NCBI GenBank assembly: GCA_015659035.1
Contig: DQNS01000019.1
Coordinates: forward strand, 1 to 43,871
Reading direction: 5' to 3'
Length of the DNA stretch: 43,871 nt
From: Acidobacteriota bacterium
Lineage (GTDB): Bacteria > Acidobacteriota > Vicinamibacteria > Vicinamibacterales > UBA8438
The position numbers were made by a program, and so were the translations under genes. Shown piece by piece: positions 41,099 through 43,871 of the stretch; the stretch's first letter is position 1; each line of letters starts with the position of its first letter. A model generated the notes under the pieces. The model saw only the letters and a program-made list of their open reading frames with translations. It was not told where the DNA came from and made no database searches.

Positions 41099-42164
41099 CT
41101 CGTCACGGTTCGCGGCGGTGGCGGACCTGCTTCGCGACGCGATCTCCAGACGGGTCTTTCCGTGTGCCACGATCGAAGTCGGCGGCCGCGACCAGGTGTA
41201 TTGGCGGCACGCCTGCGGGACACTGTCCTACGACGACGCGGCGACGCCAGCCACGCTCGACACCGTGTTCGACCTCGCGTCACTGACCAAGGTGCTGGCG
41301 ACGACCACCCTGGTCATGCGGACGGTGGACGAGGGCGCGCTGGGTCTCGACGACACCCTCGGCGGCCGGCTCGACGAGTGGCGCGGCGAGGACCGGAGCG
41401 CCGTGACGGTCGCCGACCTGCTGGAGCATGCGGGCGGGCTGACGGCGCACCTGCCCTTCTTCCGGGACCATCGGGGACGCGGCGAGTTCCAACACGCCAT
41501 CTGCACCTTGCCGCTCGAGTACCCGCCACGCAGCCAGTCGCTCTACAGCGATCTGGGCTTCGTCCTGCTGGCCTTTCTCGTCGCCGACGCTGCGGGGGGC
41601 ACAGGCATCCCCATAGATGACCAGTTCGACCAGCTGGCGCGGCGGCTGGATCTCGGCGATCTGCGCTTCCGCCCGCCCGCCGCCTGGCGCCCCCGTACCG
41701 CCCCGACCGAGGTCGACCCATGGCGGGGCCGGCTCCTGCGGGGCGAAGTGCATGACGGGAATGGGTGGGCGCTGGGCGGCGTCGCGGGGCACACAGGACT
41801 CTTCGGGACCGCCCCGGCGGTCGGGCGCTTCGCCCGCGCGCTCCTCGAGACGCTCGCTGGCGCCGCGGGCCTCGCCAACCCGGCGACGCTCGCGCGCTTC
41901 CTGCGACATAGCACCGTGCCGGGCAGTTCGCGCGCCCTGGGGTGGGATACGATGCTGGTCACCTCGTCCTGTGGACACCGATTATCGCCAGACGCGTTCG
42001 GACACACCGGGTTCACCGGTACGTCGCTGTGGGTCGACCCGAACCAGGATCTCTACGTCGTGCTGCTGACCAACCGGGTCCACCCCTCTCGAAACAATGA
42101 CGCGATCCTCGAGGTGCGCCCCGCCGTCCATGATGCCGTCGTCGAGGCACTAGTAGGTTGCTGA
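41091..42164 (+). CDS. Serine hydrolase of the class C beta-lactamase/CubicO family
   Basis: A 357-residue protein of the penicillin-binding/beta-lactamase fold with all three catalytic motifs: SLTK (Ser64, Lys67), YSD (Tyr152-Ser-Asp, LYSDLGF) and HTG (His305-Thr-Gly, FGHTGFTG). No signal peptide is visible at MSSSSRFAAVADLLRDAI, so it is probably cytoplasmic. That is unusual for a beta-lactamase and argues for an intracellular esterase, amidase or muropeptide-trimming role. It lies between two sodium symporter genes in the murQ cluster. The start codon is inside a family A repeat fragment; the next possible starts would cut off conserved sequence. Confidence 0.85.
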   Translation: MSSSSRFAAVADLLRDAISRRVFPCATIEVGGRDQVYWRHACGTLSYDDAATPATLDTVFDLASLTKVLATTTLVMRTVDEGALGLDDTLGGRLDEWRGEDRSAVTVADLLEHAGGLTAHLPFFRDHRGRGEFQHAICTLPLEYPPRSQSLYSDLGFVLLAFLVADAAGGTGIPIDDQFDQLARRLDLGDLRFRPPAAWRPRTAPTEVDPWRGRLLRGEVHDGNGWALGGVAGHTGLFGTAPAVGRFARALLETLAGAAGLANPATLARFLRHSTVPGSSRALGWDTMLVTSSCGHRLSPDAFGHTGFTGTSLWVDPNQDLYVVLLTNRVHPSRNNDAILEVRPAVHDAVVEALVGC

Positions 42165-42182
42165 AACTGGTCGCTCCGGTTT

Positions 42183-42218
42183 CTCCCTCTCCCTCTGGGA
42201 GAGGGCCCGGGTGAGGGC
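42183..42218 (+). repeat. Family D hairpin repeat, copy 2
   Basis: CTCCCTCTCCCTCTGGGAG with AGGGCCCGGGTGAGGGC, matching 5219-5253. It fills the spacer between the serine hydrolase and the second symporter. Confidence 0.8.
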
Positions 42219-42232
42219 ACGGGCCACCGCTC

Positions 42233-43871
42233 ATGACGCTCACGACGCTCGACTGGCTCATTCTCGCCGCCTGTCTGTTCTTTCCGTTCATCGTGGCTGC
42301 CCGCGCCGCACGACGTGCCGGTGAGAGCCTCGGGCAGTACTTCCTGGCCGGGCGCGAGCTGCCCTGGTGGCTGGCCGGCACGTCGATGGTGGCGACCACG
42401 TTCGCCGCCGACACACCGCTGGCGGTGGCCGGCATCATCGCCACGGACGGCATCGCCGGGAACTGGATCTGGTGGAGCGCCGCGCTCGGCAGCATGCTCA
42501 GCGTGCTCTTCTTCGCGCGGCTCTGGCGCCGCGCCGGCATCCTGACCGACGTCGCGTTCGTCGAGCTCCGCTACAGCGGGCGGCCGGCCGCGCTGCTACG
42601 CGGGTGTCGCGCCCTCTATCTCGGATTGCCGGTCAACTGCCTCATCATCGGCTGGGTCAACCTGGCGATGGCCAAGATCCTCAGCGTGACCCTCGGCTGG
42701 GACCGGCTGACCGCCGTCTTTGTCGGGTTGGCACTGACCGGCGGCTATGTCTCGCTGTCCGGGCTCCGGGGTGTCGTGCTGACCGACCTGGTCCAGTTCG
42801 CGCTGGCGATGGCCGGCGCGCTCGCGGTCGCCGTCTACGCGCTGCGCGTCCCGGAGGTCGGCGGCGTGGCCGGGCTCACCGAACAGCTCCCGGAGTCGAC
42901 GTTCCGTTTTCTGCCGGTCCTCGGCGGCCCGGACACAGCGGGCGGACCGACGCTGACGCTCTCGGTGACGGCGTTCATCGCTTATCTCGGTGTGCAGTGG
43001 TGGGCCAGCTGGTATCCGGGGCAGGAGCCGGGCGGCGGTGGCTATCTGGCCCAACGGATGATGTCGGCGCGCGACGAACGGCACTCGGTCCTGGCCATGC
43101 TCTGGTTCACCCTGGCGCACTACTGCGTGCGGCCGTGGCCGTGGATCCTGGCCGGCCTGGCGGCGCTGGTGCTCTACCCCGACATTGCCGACCGCGAGGC
43201 CGGCTACGCCATGATCATCCGCGACCATCTCCCGGCCGGCTGGCGTGGCCTGGTGCTCGGCGGGTTCGTCGCGGCATTCATGTCCACGATGTCGACCCAG
43301 CTCAACTGGGGCTCGTCCTATCTCGTGCACGACGTCTACGCGCGTTTTCTGCGACCCGAGGCGAGCGACGCCCACTATGTGCGGGTTGCCCGTCTCACCA
43401 CGCTGGGGGTGATGGCCGCCAGCGCCGGCGTCACACTCTACCTCGACACGGTGCGCCAGGCCTGGGAGCTCATCCTCGAGTCGGGCGCCGGCATCGGCCT
43501 GGTCCTGATCCTGCGGTGGTATTGGTGGCGGGTGAACGCCTGGTCCGAGATCGCGGCGATGGTGGCGCCCGTGGTCGGCGTCATCTGGCTGTCGCTGTTT
43601 ACCTCGGTCGCGTTCCCCGAGTCGCTGTTGTATTTGGTCGCCTGGACCACCGTGTGCTGGCTGGGGGTGACCTGGCTCACCCCGCCCGAATCCGAGCAGA
43701 CCCTGGTCTCCTTCTACACGCGGGTCCACCCGGGCGGCCCCGGGTGGGTGCGGGTAGCGGCCGCCGCGGGCGCGTCGCCGCCCGAGCCGATCCGGGGCCA
43801 GCTGCTGGACTGGGCCGCCGGCGTGGCGCTGGTCTACGGCACGCTGTTCGGGATGGGGGCGCTGGTGTTGC
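42233..43871 (+). CDS. Second sodium:solute symporter (SSS family), 3' end outside the window
   Basis: At least 546 residues, still open at the right edge. It begins MTLTTLDWLILAACLFFPFI. The SSS core is visible: YFLAGRELPWWLAGTSMVAT, FAADTPLAVAGIIATDGIAG, GYVSLSGLRGVVLTDLVQFALAM (family signature region), YLAQRMMSARDERHSVLAML, and GFVAAFMSTMSTQLNWGSSYLVHDVY. It resembles the Na+/proline-glucose-like branch with a long C-terminal extension that continues past 43871. It is the second SSS gene of the murQ cluster and clearly differs from the one at 39422, so two different substrates, or one importer for a mono- and one for a disaccharide, are possible. Substrate unknown. Confidence 0.88.
   Translation, partial: MTLTTLDWLILAACLFFPFIVAARAARRAGESLGQYFLAGRELPWWLAGTSMVATTFAADTPLAVAGIIATDGIAGNWIWWSAALGSMLSVLFFARLWRRAGILTDVAFVELRYSGRPAALLRGCRALYLGLPVNCLIIGWVNLAMAKILSVTLGWDRLTAVFVGLALTGGYVSLSGLRGVVLTDLVQFALAMAGALAVAVYALRVPEVGGVAGLTEQLPESTFRFLPVLGGPDTAGGPTLTLSVTAFIAYLGVQWWASWYPGQEPGGGGYLAQRMMSARDERHSVLAMLWFTLAHYCVRPWPWILAGLAALVLYPDIADREAGYAMIIRDHLPAGWRGLVLGGFVAAFMSTMSTQLNWGSSYLVHDVYARFLRPEASDAHYVRVARLTTLGVMAASAGVTLYLDTVRQAWELILESGAGIGLVLILRWYWWRVNAWSEIAAMVAPVVGVIWLSLFTSVAFPESLLYLVAWTTVCWLGVTWLTPPESEQTLVSFYTRVHPGGPGWVRVAAAAGASPPEPIRGQLLDWAAGVALVYGTLFGMGALVL

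Noticed and set aside
42596-43729. Large minus-strand open frame of 377 codons
   Set aside because: Composition is typical of antisense shadow in high-GC DNA (His, Arg, Asp rich, no fold or motif); the plus strand codes for a clear SSS transporter.
1-43871. CRISPR arrays, tRNA, rRNA or tmRNA genes
   Set aside because: No regularly spaced short repeats and no cloverleaf or conserved RNA core sequences were seen in the intergenic regions.

Overview
The window is about 44 kb of very GC-rich bacterial chromosome with dense, mostly single-copy housekeeping genes. It encodes an outer-membrane envelope (LptA/B/C/F/G-type LPS export and a full Tol-Pal system), sigma-54, ParAB and a threonine-pathway operon. 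It also has several families of short dispersed repeats, and CTG/GTC-rich codon use throughout. The gene content and the style of the proteins suggest an Acidobacteriota member, possibly class Vicinamibacteria. That placement is inference from gene content, not a database result. No rRNA, tRNA, CRISPR array, prophage or complete insertion sequence was seen.

Layout. (1) 1-8444, plus strand: the end of recJ, an unusually long fused LptC/LptA-like bridge protein, lptB, rpoN, hpf, rapZ and a small cupin. (2) 14686-8488, minus strand: tolQ, tolR, a TolA/TonB-like protein, tolB, pal, cpoB and ssb, with a near-consensus promoter before tolQ and repeats in three of the spacers. (3) 14900-23279, plus strand: recN, miaB, a DUF151 bifunctional nuclease gene, parA, parB and a single-chain LptF-LptG fusion. 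(4) 25802-23574, minus strand: xerD and metK, with a structured metK leader. (5) 25899-30192, plus strand: three exported proteins of uncertain function: a DUF3347-like metal-site lipoprotein, a c-type cytochrome fused to a copper-monooxygenase-like domain, and a lipoprotein amidohydrolase that has lost most of its metal ligands. (6) 36519-30320, minus strand: hom, thrC, a TIGR00300 gene, lysC and asd, one aspartate-family operon. It is preceded by a promoter, a Thr/Ile-rich leader peptide and a terminator with a competing antiterminator, which is a classic transcription attenuator. (7) 37045 to the right edge, plus strand: murQ, a GHL10-type glycosidase, two sodium:solute symporters and a cytoplasmic serine hydrolase. 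This looks like a peptidoglycan amino-sugar salvage cluster.

Intergenic DNA is the other main content. At least five repeat families are present. Family A is a 67-69 nt element bounded by CTAGACATCTCC inverted repeats, always pointing at the start of the next gene. Family B is a roughly 175 nt MITE-like element with terminal inverted repeats whose outer TTAGGG edge supplies or abuts the stop codon of tolQ and metK. Family C is one 90 nt inverted-repeat element. Family D is the widespread CCCTCTCCC/GGGAGAGGG hairpin. Family E comprises GGAGTCAGGAG/CTCCTGACTCC elements. The pal-cpoB spacer is a mosaic of several of these modules.

The most notable items are the threonine attenuator, the two fusions that reshape the Lpt machine, the family A and B repeats and their relation to gene starts and stops, the degenerate amidohydrolase with its odd neighbours, and the murQ salvage cluster.
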